From Acidobacteriota bacterium (lineage in GTDB: Bacteria; Acidobacteriota; Terriglobia; Terriglobales; Acidobacteriaceae), in NCBI GenBank assembly GCA_021819255.1, contig JAKART010000102.1, forward strand, positions 1 through 7,399: a stretch of 7,399 nt of DNA, read 5' to 3'. Below the pieces are notes generated by a model, which was not told the DNA's origin, did no database searches, and saw nothing but the letters and a program-made list of their open reading frames with translations. Below are positions 6,470 through 7,399 of the stretch, in pieces (positions within the stretch are counted from its first letter, which is position 1; each line of letters starts with the position of its first letter). The position numbers and the translations under genes were made by a program.

Positions 6470-7399
6470 TGCGGGGTATCAGGTTTCCCTACGCCTCATC
6501 GAGGCAAACTTATTGGGAGATGGCGTCTCGGTATGGCGTATTAGTTGCGATTCTGCTGGCCGTCGTGGTGGGCAGCTCCATTTTGACTCCGGAGGTGCTG
6601 CAGCCGTCCAACCTGGCAGGCATGAGCGTATTTGGCGTCGAAGTCGGGCTGATGGCCTTTGGAGAGACCTTGGTCATCCTGGGTGGCGGTGGCGGAATCG
6701 ATCTGTCGGTTGGGGCCATGTACGCGCTTTCGCAGACCGTGCTGGGTGCAATGTTTCAGGCTCATTATGGAGTATGGACTGCGAGCGTCGGGGCGTTGGT
6801 GATGGGGAGCATCCTTGGTGCCACAAATGGATTCTTCATTTGCGTGCTTGGGATTCCTGCCATTCTAGTGACCCTGGCAACACTCTTTGCATATGACGGG
6901 TTGGCGCTTGTCGTCGCTAATGGCGTAAATATTTCGGGCTTTCCTCCGACGTTCGGCGTGATTGGTCAGTCGTCGATCGCGGGAGTTCCGTTTCAGCTCT
7001 TGGTAATCTACATTCCGGTGGCGGTGTTTTTGTGGTATGCATCCACCCGTGCCGCCTATGGTTATCGGCTTCGATTGTGTGGGACCAACGAAGTTGCTGC
7101 CCGGTTGGCCGGCATCAACGTGAGAGGTGTCCGCTTCTGGGCGTATGTAGCAGCGGGCCTGCTGAGTGGTGTAGCAGGGGTTATCGGCACGTCCCGGCTG
7201 TTGACTGCTCGGCCTGATGCCGGAGCGACCGCGAATATAGAAGCGATCACTATTGCCGTACTGGGCGGCACGGCGATATTCGGCGGGGAAGGTTCGATCT
7301 CTGGGACGGCGTTGGCAACGCTGGTAATTGCCCTTCTTGGCTACAGTTTTGGGCTTGCGAACATCAACTCGATCATCGAGACCGGATCGGTGGGCGGGA
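6466..7399 (+). CDS. rhaQ: Rhamnose-type sugar ABC importer, membrane permease 2 (3' partial)
   Basis: This is the second RbsC/AraH-type permease, expected to pair with permease 1. Translating from ATG 6466 gives 311 complete codons without a stop up to the window edge; the family is usually about 320-340 residues, so only the last few are missing. It shows multiple hydrophobic segments, a glycine-rich GIDLSVG (77-83, the same residue position as in permease 1), the coupling-loop motif NEVAARLAG (Glu209) and AVLGGTAIFGGEGS near 265-278. Tandem ATGs at 6466 and 6469 are both in frame. The first overlaps the permease 1 stop (ATGA) and is preferred; the Shine-Dalgarno is weak (AAGAAGAG just upstream), so translation is probably coupled. 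The two permeases are clearly related but diverged, so they are old paralogues and not a recent duplication. Confidence 0.88.
   Translation, partial: MMRGIRFPYASSRQTYWEMASRYGVLVAILLAVVVGSSILTPEVLQPSNLAGMSVFGVEVGLMAFGETLVILGGGGGIDLSVGAMYALSQTVLGAMFQAHYGVWTASVGALVMGSILGATNGFFICVLGIPAILVTLATLFAYDGLALVVANGVNISGFPPTFGVIGQSSIAGVPFQLLVIYIPVAVFLWYASTRAAYGYRLRLCGTNEVAARLAGINVRGVRFWAYVAAGLLSGVAGVIGTSRLLTARPDAGATANIEAITIAVLGGTAIFGGEGSISGTALATLVIALLGYSFGLANINSIIETGSVGG

Noticed and set aside
6429..6896. A 155-residue plus-strand open frame over permease 2
   Set aside because: Its translation is Arg/Trp/Gly-rich and unlike any membrane protein, while the frame starting at 6466 gives a convincing permease across the same bases.
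2770..7399. An autoinducer-2 (Lsr) quorum-sensing uptake system
   Set aside because: The binding protein and importer resemble LsrB, LsrA, LsrC and LsrD, but most autoinducer-2 contact residues are changed, gene order is RhaSTPQ-like, and the linked enzymes are rhamnose-type, with no LsrF, LsrG or LsrK seen.

Overview
The window holds six genes, all on the + strand and packed as one operon-like block. Both edges cut through a gene. The layout is the classic non-PTS L-rhamnose uptake and breakdown locus: an aldolase/dehydrogenase fusion (RhaD, also called RhaEW), a D-tagatose/D-psicose 3-epimerase-like TIM-barrel protein, then a complete sugar ABC importer in the order binding lipoprotein, double ATPase, permease, permease (RhaS-RhaT-RhaP-RhaQ type). 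No stretch over about 40 bases is free of coding sequence, and I see no RNA gene, mobile element, CRISPR array, terminator or recognisable promoter.

Region by region: 2-1867 is the 3' part of the bifunctional rhamnulose-1-phosphate aldolase/lactaldehyde dehydrogenase, with its N-terminus outside the window. 1864-2733 is the epimerase, overlapping its neighbour by ATGA. A 36-base gap follows and carries the best Shine-Dalgarno of the window. 2770-3807 is the binding lipoprotein. 3837-5489 is the duplicated ATPase, with an ambiguous start. 5486-6469 is permease 1, with a GTG start overlapping the previous stop. 6466-7399 is permease 2, again overlapping by ATGA and running off the right edge.

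How the genes fit together (inference from family knowledge): the lipoprotein captures a sugar outside the membrane, and the two permeases with the ATPase import it unphosphorylated. An isomerase and a kinase, not present here, would make L-rhamnulose-1-phosphate. RhaD would split this to dihydroxyacetone phosphate and L-lactaldehyde, and its dehydrogenase half would oxidise the aldehyde to L-lactate. The role of the epimerase is the open question. The binding protein resembles LsrB, the autoinducer-2 receptor, over its whole length, but it has lost most of the known autoinducer-2 contact residues, so it is more likely a sugar receptor.

Organism: a Gram-positive-like lipobox followed by a long Ser/Gly/Thr-rich linker, GTG use, moderately high G+C by eye (mid to high 50s percent), and an aldolase of the kind I associate with Actinomycetota all suggest an actinobacterium outside the very high-GC groups. 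Chloroflexota cannot be excluded. Nothing here is a clearly new system. The parts most worth following are the epimerase and the altered ligand pocket of the binding protein.
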